The position numbers and the translations under genes are program-made. This document shows positions 23,957-30,748 of a stretch of 35,252 nucleotides of DNA, piece by piece; position 1 is the first letter of the stretch, and each line of letters starts with the position of its first letter. The notes under the pieces are model-generated. The model was not told the origin of the DNA. It did no database searches and worked only from the letters and a program-made list of their open reading frames with translations. The stretch covers positions 1 through 35,252 of the IMG/VR virus record IMGVR_UViG_3300042890_001861, one strand, 5' to 3'. The stretch comes from a virus.

Positions 23957-24060
23957 AAGGCTAAGGCAATTATAATTGTTAGTAATACAAATATTCCGAA
24001 TAGAACTTTTCGTGCGTTTAAAACGATTCTTTGGTATTCATCTTGGTCATAGTTTTTCAT
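23953..24060 (-). CDS. 35-aa single-pass membrane protein
   Basis: The ATG at 24060 gives a 35-codon frame with a polar N-terminus (MKNYDQDEYQRIVLNARKV) and a hydrophobic C-terminal segment (LFGIFVLLTIIIALAL). It ends in a 4-nt ATGA overlap with the next gene. Coupling and the clean membrane segment support a real gene. Small membrane proteins of this type often act on the host envelope or exclude other phages, but no function is assigned. Confidence 0.6.
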   Translation of the reverse strand: MKNYDQDEYQRIVLNARKVLFGIFVLLTIIIALAL

Positions 24061-24066
24061 ATCTTT

Positions 24067-24246
24067 CTATTTTAAATTAATTACTTGTTTTACGCTATCA
24101 ACTATTTTTTCAAAATCTAAATTATCGCATCGAAAACTTTTAGACTTTGTAAGCCCATTTTTATCCCTAACTTGAATTAACAACTTTTGAGAATTATCTT
24201 TTTTTCTTCCTGAGTTTGATTTATTCATTGTTTCTTTTGGTATCAT
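24067..24246 (-). CDS. 59-aa basic protein
   Basis: The ATG at 24246 overlaps the upstream stop (ATGA). The product is Lys/Asn/Ser-rich (MIPKETMNKSNSGRKKDNSQ), then has a beta/helix end (LLIQVRDKNGLTKSKSFRC, then FEKIVDSVKQVINLK). A second ATG, six codons on, is also possible. Only six bp separate it from the next gene. No family is recognised. Confidence 0.6.
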   Translation of the reverse strand: MIPKETMNKSNSGRKKDNSQKLLIQVRDKNGLTKSKSFRCDNLDFEKIVDSVKQVINLK

Positions 24247-24437
24247 AGTTTCTCTATTTCGGTTTTAACTTCTTCCCAATACCAATCTCTTTCTAATCTA
24301 CATATTTCTAATATCTCATCAACTGCTATTAATGCACATTGTTTAGCTGATTGAATTGGTTTAATATCTTTTTCTGCCCTACTATGCTTAATAAAATCTG
24401 CTACAAGTCTATTTGCTTTTTCTTTTGGTGTTTGCAT
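24243..24437 (-). CDS. Small helical protein of a type common in Bacteroidota phages
   Basis: The 64-aa helical protein (QTPKEKANRLVADFIKHSRA, then QCALIAVDEILEICRLERDW) ends YWEEVKTEIEKL. I associate this ending with small conserved phage proteins near replication or accessory genes in Flavobacterium-type phages. The function is not known to me. It overlaps the next gene by 4 nt. Confidence 0.68.
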   Translation of the reverse strand: MQTPKEKANRLVADFIKHSRAEKDIKPIQSAKQCALIAVDEILEICRLERDWYWEEVKTEIEKL

Positions 24438-24463
24438 ATTTTTGATATTGATGTTATCTAGTA

Positions 24464-24478
24464 GTTAGGGGATATTAT
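24464..24478 (+). repeat. Inverted repeat, left copy, flanking the PP-loop gene pair
   Basis: GTTAGGGGATATTAT here matches GTTAGGGGATGTTAT on the opposite strand at 25697-25683 in 14 of 15 positions. The pair encloses exactly the PP-loop gene (including its last codons) and the Cys-cluster membrane gene. A chance match cannot be excluded. Confidence 0.45.
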
Positions 24479-25352
24479 AGAACAACGACCCCTCATAATT
24501 AATATCTTTTTCGGTCTTGTTTCTGTCAAAATCATTTATTCCACAAAGTCCGTTGCAATCAAATAAAGGCTCAACTTTACAATCAGGCATTTCATCAATG
24601 CTTTTTAAATTTGGATAGTCTGGATGCTTCACTAAAAAAACTAATTCATTAAAACTTTCCTTTGCTTCTTTGCTTTGGTCTTTTAACATCGTTTTAGGCT
24701 CTCCGCTTTCGTCTGTAAGTTCGTGTTCCATTTCAGCCATTGCATAAAACTTATCAGGAAATTCACGTTTCATTTTTTGCCAGTAACCTATACCGCCTTG
24801 AACGCATCCAGTCTTAAAACAGTTATTATTTTGAAATCCTAATTGATACATTTTAGGGATTTCAATTTCTGCATCTTCAACAATTTCAATACATTTCTTT
24901 TTATCGTAACCATACATCAATAAAGGATAAATTGCTTTTGCTTTCGGATGGTTCATTTTCATTCCTAATGCTCGGTTAAATTCTTTTTTCTCAAATTCAA
25001 ACCCAAATACTTGAAAATCATAAACTGCTGTTTTTTGCCAATCTTCTCTGCATTTACGTTTTAAAATACTTGAGCAAATTGCACCAGTAGCCACGTTTAA
25101 TGACAAATGCTTTCTCCATACATCTTGAATAGATGTGTATTTTTCGCCTATGTATGTAATCGTTTCAATTTCTTTGCCGTACCATTTTTCACAATCTGCT
25201 TTAAATCTATAAGTATCATCATCTTCATTGTGTGTATCAATCATTATTAATTTACATCTTTCAATTCCGTAAATATCAATAGCAATTTTACAAGCAACTG
25301 CGGAAGTAACTCCACCCGACCACCAGCAAATAACATCTTTTACTACTACCAT
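24465..25352 (-). CDS. PAPS-reductase-like PP-loop ATPase (adenine nucleotide alpha hydrolase)
   Basis: The 295-aa protein has an N-type ATP pyrophosphatase PP-loop, SGGVTSAVA, near residue 10 (CWWSGGVTSAVACKIA). Paired cysteines (NCFKTGCVQG, CNGLCGIN) could hold a metal or Fe-S cluster. Phages often carry such proteins; roles proposed for the family include sulfur assimilation and DNA or RNA sulfur modification, but no DndB/D/E partner is present here. I chose the ATG at 25352, because the longer frame overlaps the upstream gene heavily. A near-perfect 15-bp inverted repeat (24464-24478 and 25683-25697) brackets this gene and the next one. Confidence 0.82.
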   Translation of the reverse strand: MVVVKDVICWWSGGVTSAVACKIAIDIYGIERCKLIMIDTHNEDDDTYRFKADCEKWYGKEIETITYIGEKYTSIQDVWRKHLSLNVATGAICSSILKRKCREDWQKTAVYDFQVFGFEFEKKEFNRALGMKMNHPKAKAIYPLLMYGYDKKKCIEIVEDAEIEIPKMYQLGFQNNNCFKTGCVQGGIGYWQKMKREFPDKFYAMAEMEHELTDESGEPKTMLKDQSKEAKESFNELVFLVKHPDYPNLKSIDEMPDCKVEPLFDCNGLCGINDFDRNKTEKDINYEGSLFYNIP

Positions 25353-25654
25353 ATAAAATAAATTATAATAAAAACTATTGCTGCAAAAACTAAAGAAACA
25401 ATACATCCAAACTCTTTTTCTTCTTCTGTTCTTGGATTCCAATAATTATCTTCATCTATACATTCCTGAGCCGTTCCAGTGTTATAAAAATTATATTTTT
25501 TATGATTTGTAATAAGTAATAAATCATCAACTATTTTATTAGCATCTTCTTTACCGTATAAATCACGTACATTTTTATCGCATTTTTCACACTCTACTTC
25601 CCATTCACTACCGTAGTAAACAGAGTGAAATTTATGTAAACATTGTTTTTTCAT
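25346..25654 (-). CDS. Cys-cluster protein with C-terminal membrane anchor
   Basis: The 102-aa protein starts MKKQCLHKFHSVYYGSEWEV and has CEKC at about residues 22-25. With Cys5 and His8 this could form a small zinc ribbon (C-x2-H, C-x2-C). The C-terminus is a strong transmembrane segment (IVSLVFAAIVFIIIYFIW). The ATG at 25654 follows a purine-rich stretch. An upstream TTG frame is not needed. The next gene starts within its last codons (7-nt overlap), so the two are coupled. No function is assigned. Confidence 0.66.
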   Translation of the reverse strand: MKKQCLHKFHSVYYGSEWEVECEKCDKNVRDLYGKEDANKIVDDLLLITNHKKYNFYNTGTAQECIDEDNYWNPRTEEEKEFGCIVSLVFAAIVFIIIYFIW

Positions 25655-25664
25655 TTTATCTTTT

Positions 25665-25831
25665 TTAAAAATTATTAATAAAATAACATCCCCTAACAAT
25701 CGTTTGTACTAAGCGGCACTCGGTTTTCTTTGGATTTTTAGTCATTAATTTAAAGTTTAGTTTATGTTTTTTAATATGGTTTTTAATTCATCCGCAACGA
25801 CGAGCAAAGCCACAAAACGTTATAATTAACT
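25665..25831. other. Intergenic segment with imperfect dyad and higher GC arms
   Basis: This gap of about 170 bp has two arms richer in G/C than their surroundings, around 25689-25720 and 25790-25825. They show patchy inverted similarity, including TAAC and GTTTxGT blocks. The middle is AT-rich. A 26-codon frame from 25745 to 25665 exists on the minus strand but has little support. The arrangement recalls cassette-boundary (attC-like) hairpins, but R/L box matches are poor. Confidence 0.3.
25683..25697 (-). repeat. Inverted repeat, right copy, flanking the PP-loop gene pair
   Basis: This is the partner of 24464-24478 (14/15 match in inverted orientation). It lies upstream of the Cys-cluster gene, inside the unusual intergenic segment 25665-25830. 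Confidence 0.45.
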
Positions 25832-25951
25832 TTAATTACGGTTAAAAAGATTATGCTTTAAATCTTCGAGCATTTCTATAATTTCTTCGTAAGTGTAATT
25901 CATAATAGTTTCACTTTCTATTTTAGCTATTAATTTGTCTATTTCTTCCAT
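25832..25951 (-). CDS. 39-aa acidic helical protein
   Basis: The ATG at 25951 gives MEEIDKLIAKIESETIMNYT followed by YEEIIEMLEDLKHNLFNRN. It is strongly helical and acidic, preceded by a promoter-like TATATTTG at 25993-26000 with a leader of about 35-40 nt. No family is recognised. It is isolated from its neighbours by small gaps and could encode a host-interaction peptide. Confidence 0.55.
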   Translation of the reverse strand: MEEIDKLIAKIESETIMNYTYEEIIEMLEDLKHNLFNRN

Positions 25952-25992
25952 TTCTTTAGTTTGCCGTGTAAATCATTTCCTTAATTCTTTTA

Positions 25993-26000
25993 CAAATATA
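25993..26000 (-). promoter_or_regulatory. Promoter -7 element of the accessory operon
   Basis: The minus strand reads TATATTTG, matching TAnnTTTG, in the gap between the 78-aa gene (stop at 26048) and the 39-aa gene. No clear -33 TTTG is visible. It would start transcription toward 25951 and the genes beyond. Confidence 0.45.
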
Positions 26001-26047
26001 ACTATTAATATTAATTAAAATACATTCAACATTAATTTATATTCAAT

Positions 26048-26284
26048 CTAAATAACATTTAAAAAAGTATCACTATTATTTGTATGCAATTCAAAGCCAC
26101 CCGAATTTTCTAAATAGACGAATGAGTATATCCAGTGCCAACATTCAACTTTATTAACCCAACGTGCTGGCTTTGTTAAATCCTTTCGGATGCCGACATA
26201 TCTAAATGTTTTATTTAATGGAGAAGTCTGAGTAACCGAACCATCTAAATAAAATTTAATTCCTTTATATAAAATCGATTCCAT
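26048..26284 (-). CDS. Hypothetical protein after the VRR-NUC gene
   Basis: The 78-aa Trp-rich protein (PARWVNKVECWHWIYSFVYL) has beta-like character and no known motif. It overlaps the nuclease gene by 20 nt and ends the replication block before a ~95-bp gap with a promoter. It may be a partner of the nuclease, but that is only from position. Confidence 0.62.
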   Translation of the reverse strand: MESILYKGIKFYLDGSVTQTSPLNKTFRYVGIRKDLTKPARWVNKVECWHWIYSFVYLENSGGFELHTNNSDTFLNVI

Positions 26285-26537
26285 AATCTGTCCAGCATTT
26301 TACGTTAATACCCATTGATTGCATTTCTTTTATTCTTACTTTTTGAAGTTCTGAAAGTTTACCATTTGGCTTCTTTACCTCAATAAACATAGTATCATTA
26401 TTTTTAACCGCTAATAGATCAGGGTAGCCATTTTTGTTGCATTTAATTAATTTAAGAACTAAGTAACCTTGCTTTTCTAATTGAGTTATTATTTTCTTTT
26501 GTATCTGTTGTTCTGAAATCTCGTTTAAATGTTTCAT
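26265..26537 (-). CDS. VRR-NUC domain nuclease
   Basis: The 90-aa protein has the stand-alone phage VRR-NUC pattern (PD-(D/E)XK superfamily). Glu in SEQQIQKKI starts the fold, GYPDLLAV supplies the catalytic Asp, FIEVKKPNGKL supplies the E-x-K and LQKVRI the helical Gln. It likely acts on branched or flapped DNA during replication. It follows the SF2 helicase and overlaps its 3' end by 86 nt in a different frame, with the functional N-terminal helix inside the overlap. Confidence 0.88.
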   Translation of the reverse strand: MKHLNEISEQQIQKKIITQLEKQGYLVLKLIKCNKNGYPDLLAVKNNDTMFIEVKKPNGKLSELQKVRIKEMQSMGINVKCWTDYGIDFI

Positions 26538-27750
26538 TTGTATAATCTTTTTTATTCATTACTGATTTATAAATTTTTTCTTCAATTCCATTCTCCGCAA
26601 ATATCCAATAAATTTCATTTGATTTTCTGTCCATTGTAGTCAATCGGTCCTTTGCTTGAAAGTAACTAACGGCACTAAATTGTAGATTTAAAAATATAAG
26701 ATAATCCGCTTTTGATAAACTAATTCCTTCACGCCCAGAAACTATCTGAAGTGCTATATTTTTATTAGTTGTATTAAATTCATCTAAATCGCTTGTCAAG
26801 TTTTCTGCTCCAAATACTTGACTTAACATATTGAGTTCAGCAACAAAATTATAAAAAATAGCTATCTTTTTACCTTTAAACTTTTCTTTTATAAACTCGG
26901 CTTTTGTGTTGTCAATTATTTGAGTAGTTCCATCATTATACTTAATTGTACCACTAAAAAGCTGGTGTATCTTTTGTTGTAGTTTAACTCCCGTATCGGC
27001 TATAATTTGCTTACCACTTGTTGAACTTGTTACTACTAAATCTTTTATTAATTTTTCAGTAATAGCATAAGTAATAGGTTTCATTTTAACCTTTAAAATA
27101 TTCTCTTTTACTTCGGTTGTAAACCCAGCTTGCTCCTGTGTAAAAGTTAAAATATGATAGCGTATGTGATGCCAAAAGTCTTTTTTGCGTGCATTAGAAT
27201 AGTCTTTTACTTGTGCATATCCTAAATACTTCAATTTAATATCTACAAAATCATTCGCCCATTTATAGAAATTTGGGTATTTATTGAATGGACTATGATT
27301 TGATAAAGTAAATAAATGATAGTATTGAGAATAGCTTTCGGGCGTTGGTGTTCCTGATAACATAATCATTGGAATATCGCCAAACCTTGACTTAACGTCT
27401 TTATGATATTTACTAGGTTTTGGGTAAGAAGTATATCCGTGAACCTCATCAATAATAACTACATCAAAATCATTGGTTTCAATCTTATGTAATGATTCTC
27501 GATTGATAATAGTTAAATCAAAATCATTTAAATATTTAAAATCCCAATAATCATTTTCAATACTCGAAAAGGCTTTTATCTTTGTGATAAATAAAACTTT
27601 TTTAGCTCCAAAAAGTTTACACGTTTCCAAAGCTGTTGCGGTTTTACCACAACGAACCTCCATAAAAAGACAAACGATTTTCTTCATTTTTAAAATATCG
27701 TTTGCATCATTTGCAATACGAACTTGATAATCTCTTAAACTCTTTACCAT
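26452..27750 (-). CDS. SF2 DNA helicase (SNF2-like)
   Basis: The 432-aa helicase has a Q-like start (SLRDYQVRIAND), Walker A EVRCGKTA (31-38), Walker B with DEVH (101-104) and motif III SGTPTP (132-137). The second RecA domain carries VSGREGISLSKADYLIFLN (motif V region) and YFQAKDRLT (motif VI region, with Asp where many relatives have Gly before Arg). Phage relatives remodel replication intermediates. Neighbours on both sides, primase-helicase upstream and VRR-NUC downstream, place it in replication or recombination. Confidence 0.88.
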   Translation of the reverse strand: MVKSLRDYQVRIANDANDILKMKKIVCLFMEVRCGKTATALETCKLFGAKKVLFITKIKAFSSIENDYWDFKYLNDFDLTIINRESLHKIETNDFDVVIIDEVHGYTSYPKPSKYHKDVKSRFGDIPMIMLSGTPTPESYSQYYHLFTLSNHSPFNKYPNFYKWANDFVDIKLKYLGYAQVKDYSNARKKDFWHHIRYHILTFTQEQAGFTTEVKENILKVKMKPITYAITEKLIKDLVVTSSTSGKQIIADTGVKLQQKIHQLFSGTIKYNDGTTQIIDNTKAEFIKEKFKGKKIAIFYNFVAELNMLSQVFGAENLTSDLDEFNTTNKNIALQIVSGREGISLSKADYLIFLNLQFSAVSYFQAKDRLTTMDRKSNEIYWIFAENGIEEKIYKSVMNKKDYTNETFKRDFRTTDTKENNNSIRKARLLSS

Positions 27751-28004
27751 AAAAATAATGATTTTTTAAACTTACAAAGTAACACATCATTATATTTATC
27801 ATCATTCCACCCTACAAAATCCAAAACAAATCTTTTTGATACTGGTAAAATTGTTGGTAAAATATATCTACTATCATTTTTTTTATTAATCCAAAATCTT
27901 ATTTGATTTAATTCATAAGGAGTTAATACAAAATTTTCTTGAAAATCTATTTTTATAGATTTACCATTTAATTCTTTTCTAAATGTTGGGTTTAAATTTG
28001 CCAT
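27744..28004 (-). CDS. Hypothetical protein between primase and helicase
   Basis: The 86-aa protein (ANLNPTFRKELNGKSIKIDF, then RFVLDFVGWNDDKYNDVLLC) is mainly beta and has no known motif. It overlaps the helicase start by 7 nt and lies 2 bp from the primase stop, so it is surely part of the replication operon. A small replication accessory protein is possible. Confidence 0.65.
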   Translation of the reverse strand: MANLNPTFRKELNGKSIKIDFQENFVLTPYELNQIRFWINKKNDSRYILPTILPVSKRFVLDFVGWNDDKYNDVLLCKFKKSLFLW

Positions 28005-28006
28005 AA

Positions 28007-30352
28007 TTAAAAATCTATATCATCATTACTATTATCTTTTGTATCAAATCCTGAGACTGAAAACTTACGAATACCGCCATTAGTTGTATCTTCTCTTTTC
28101 CATTGCTTATAATCAAAGTACATACCTAACCAACGCCCAAACCAACTTATATTCATAGTTCTTGGCATTTCTCTAACTCCATCCGCATAAGATTGCATTA
28201 TTTCTTTTGTAGTATAAAAGTGATCAGGCTTCCATAAAAATTCATTCTCACAAAAATCGTAAAAATCCTCACAAGTATTTGCAATTAATTTTTTAGTTTT
28301 ACCAGTCTTTAATTCTGAATAAATTAATCCGTGTTTAAAATATTTTTGAATGTTTCCAATCATATAACTAAAAAAACAATTCCATTCATTAACATTCCAA
28401 TCCGTAAAAAATAATTTTCCAAACTCATTTATTGGTTTATATGTTTTTGAATAATGTCTATAAAGTTCTATTTCTACCTTTCTGGCATCGTGTGAATCAC
28501 CAACTCCAGACAAAATATAGTTTGAAGTAAATAATATTTTTGGACTTCTGTCGAATGGTATTTCAATAGGTTGTAAATTCTTTTTGTTTAAAACTAAGTT
28601 ACCAGTTATAATACTAAATAAAGTTTCAAATTTAAAACTACGTTCCATATCATCAAAACAAATAATGTTATCATCTAAGTTAATTGTTTGATATGGAAAC
28701 TGACCTTTATTGTTAAATTCTTTACCATTTAAAGTAACTAACTTTCTGCAATTTTGTAATGCTTTTGATATTAAAGTTTTACCAGTTCGACCGCTTGGAT
28801 TATCATTTAAAGTTTCATCATAAAAAATAATTGCTAATCCTTCATCTTGTTTTTTATAGTTGTTCAGCAAATAACCAATGGAAGTTTCAACTATTAATTT
28901 TCTTTTTTCGTCTTTGTTTGATACATTATTTATAAATGTTTCAAAATCTGTATTATCATTTGTAAATGTAAAATTATGTGGAATTATATTTTTTTGCCAA
29001 ACAAAACCACCTATATTAATATAATCTATTATTTCGGTAGTTTCTTCAGTTACTTTTAAAACTCCATTTTGAAAAAATAAATAAGAATTTTTATCATCAT
29101 CACGAACCATTGCTAAATCTTTTGTAGCTAATTGATTTAAATAATTTTCAGAAAACTTAGTAGTAGATTTAGCAAAAAAATTATAAACATTCATATCTAC
29201 ATCAACAACGTGATTTAAAACAAAATCTTTTATATGAACTTCATTTACTTCATTTATAATATTATTATAAACTTTTACAAATGTAAATTCTTTGTCATTT
29301 AATTGAACTTTATAATATCCTCTATTTTCTAAAAATAACTTAAACTTATAATCGTTTAATGATAGTTTACCATTTTTATCAGTATCCCAGAAAACAAGAA
29401 AATCATCCTCAAAATCAAAATCTATTATATCTTCAATATCTGAATCTCCTAATCCGTCTTTTCGAAATTCCTTCTTTGCTTTCTGAACTCCCTTTTTTAG
29501 TAGTTTTTGTGCCTCCATCACTTTATTATCATCAACTAAAGTTAAAGAATCAAATTCGTGTGTATTCTTGTAACCACTTTTAATAATTGTTTCAAGTTCT
29601 AAATCAGTTAATCCAGATGAATAATAATTTTTAAATAAACTTAGTGCCTCATCATTTTGCAAACCAGCACGATTTAAACCACAAGCTAATTTATAAAGAT
29701 TGTTGTTTCTTTCGCCAGCATTTAAAGTAAATTTTTTATTAAACCACTTTATAATAACATCAACTTTTTTTGATGTATCTGTAATTTGAAAATAAGTTGG
29801 ATAATTGTTTTTTCTTGTAACCTCTGTATATTCTTTTTTTAAAGTCCATACTTTAGAATTTTCATTAATAAATAAATTTGAATCAAAACTTTCATAACAA
29901 ACTCTTGAGATATCTTTTGTTGAAGTATCTAATTTCGTATCAAAAGTTTCGCAAAGTGCTTCATAATATTTTTTATGATTGTTTATTTCTGGTGGAATTT
30001 TTACTATTGCTTTTACTCCATTACCAGAAGGAGAAATAAAAGCCGAATAAATATATTCATTATCTTGTAATGAATCTCTTAAACAAACCGCATCATCTAC
30101 ATCATCAAAATCTAAACAAGCAAACCCAGAATGTTTAATGCAGTTTTTTGCTGACCTATAACTAAACTCACCAGAAAAGCAAACAGATTTTAATTCTGCT
30201 TTAGCTTTATTTCTTGTATGCTTATCTTCAATAGTTCTAACATTATCTATTTTAGATTTGTTTGAACCATCTTTAAAAGATAAAAGTACTTCGTTGATTT
30301 CTTTGTAGAATGGATTTTCTACATCTTTAACGTGTGCAAATATTGTAACCAT
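28007..30352 (-). CDS. Primase-helicase (VirE_N/BT4734-like primase region, SF3 helicase)
   Basis: The 781-aa multi-domain protein has an N-terminal part (~1-175) resembling the BT4734/VirE_N type found in Bacteroidota primases, with SGFACLDFDD (75-84, possible catalytic DxD) and SPSGNGVKAIVKI (107-119). A PriCT-like helical segment lies near residues 205-265 (AGERNNNLYKLACGLNRAGL). The C-terminal SF3 helicase has Walker A NPSGRTGKT (~517-525), Walker B NIICFDDM (~560) and motif C KILFTSNY (~605). It probably makes primers and unwinds DNA at the origin. A structured leader precedes it. Confidence 0.9.
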   Translation of the reverse strand: MVTIFAHVKDVENPFYKEINEVLLSFKDGSNKSKIDNVRTIEDKHTRNKAKAELKSVCFSGEFSYRSAKNCIKHSGFACLDFDDVDDAVCLRDSLQDNEYIYSAFISPSGNGVKAIVKIPPEINNHKKYYEALCETFDTKLDTSTKDISRVCYESFDSNLFINENSKVWTLKKEYTEVTRKNNYPTYFQITDTSKKVDVIIKWFNKKFTLNAGERNNNLYKLACGLNRAGLQNDEALSLFKNYYSSGLTDLELETIIKSGYKNTHEFDSLTLVDDNKVMEAQKLLKKGVQKAKKEFRKDGLGDSDIEDIIDFDFEDDFLVFWDTDKNGKLSLNDYKFKLFLENRGYYKVQLNDKEFTFVKVYNNIINEVNEVHIKDFVLNHVVDVDMNVYNFFAKSTTKFSENYLNQLATKDLAMVRDDDKNSYLFFQNGVLKVTEETTEIIDYINIGGFVWQKNIIPHNFTFTNDNTDFETFINNVSNKDEKRKLIVETSIGYLLNNYKKQDEGLAIIFYDETLNDNPSGRTGKTLISKALQNCRKLVTLNGKEFNNKGQFPYQTINLDDNIICFDDMERSFKFETLFSIITGNLVLNKKNLQPIEIPFDRSPKILFTSNYILSGVGDSHDARKVEIELYRHYSKTYKPINEFGKLFFTDWNVNEWNCFFSYMIGNIQKYFKHGLIYSELKTGKTKKLIANTCEDFYDFCENEFLWKPDHFYTTKEIMQSYADGVREMPRTMNISWFGRWLGMYFDYKQWKREDTTNGGIRKFSVSGFDTKDNSNDDIDF

Positions 30353-30360
30353 AATTTAAT

Positions 30361-30434
30361 AAAAAACCTTTTGAATTTCGTCGTCTCAAAACTACTCTTC
30401 AAAAGGTTACCTTTTTAATATTTTTAATTGAGAC
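30361..30434 (-). promoter_or_regulatory. Structured leader of the primase-helicase gene: interleaved inverted repeats plus U-run
   Basis: In the minus-strand RNA, GTCTCAA (30434-30428) can pair with TTGAGAC (30389-30383), and AACCTTTTGAA (30408-30398) with TTCAAAAGGTT (30375-30365), a perfect 11-bp stem running straight into U4-6. The two helices interleave, as in the lysozyme leader, with inter-helix loops of about 19, 8 and 7 nt. The AUG (30352) follows the U-run by 8 nt. At DNA level, AAAAGGT-T-ACCTTTT (30401-30415) is also a palindrome that could be an operator. Confidence 0.6.
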
Positions 30435-30444
30435 ATTATAAATA

Positions 30445-30452
30445 CAAATATA
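30445..30452 (-). promoter_or_regulatory. Promoter -7 element of the replication operon
   Basis: The minus strand reads TATATTTG, matching TAnnTTTG. Candidate -33 TTTG elements lie at 30471-30468 and 30478-30475, the latter with 22-nt spacing. Predicted start is near 30440, just before the first arm of the structured leader. Confidence 0.55.
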
Positions 30453-30697
30453 CAAATAAATTTAATACAAAAAACAAAACACCAAAAAAAAGCATAAAAA
30501 AAAATGCAGTTCCTTTATTTTATAGTAGCTAAGATATAAAAAAACAGCAAAACGGCATTTTTTTACTTTTTAAACAAAAAAATATTTTTTTACATACTTT
30601 TATAAATATATATAAGGATATTACGCTTTTAGTGTGTTTTAGTGTTTTAGTGTATTTTAAATAAAAAAGTAATATAATTATGTAATTTATTACATAA
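30453..30697. other. AT-rich region with iterons and palindromes, candidate replication origin
   Basis: This gene-free stretch between the ssDNA-binding-like gene and the primase-helicase has long A-runs and three direct copies of TTTTAGTG at 30627, 30637 and 30645. A perfect 9-bp inverted repeat, ATTATGTAA (30677-30685) and TTACATAAT (30690-30698), lies beside them. Iterons plus an AT-rich unwinding stretch next to the helicase gene suggest an origin. This is a hypothesis without direct evidence. Confidence 0.45.
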
Positions 30698-30724
30698 TAA
30701 AAAAACCCTCAATTAAGAGGGTTT
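30698..30724 (-). terminator. Intrinsic terminator after the ssDNA-binding-like gene
   Basis: In the minus-strand RNA, AAACCCTC (30724-30717) pairs perfectly with GAGGGTTT (30710-30703) around a 6-nt loop, followed by a run of U. It is 24 bp after the stop codon of the upstream gene and closes the first early operon. Confidence 0.82.
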
Positions 30725-30748
30725 AAATTAGTTGTGTTGTATTTGTAT

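Noticed and set aside
25353-25442. N-terminal extension of the PAPS-reductase-like protein
   Set aside because: The extra 30 residues are basic/aromatic nonsense overlapping the transmembrane end of the upstream gene. The PP-loop normally lies near the N-terminus, so the ATG at 25352 is preferred.
24464-25697. Transposon with terminal inverted repeats
   Set aside because: There is no transposase and no target-site duplication, and a repeat pair of this quality can arise by chance. It is kept only as a possible cargo boundary.
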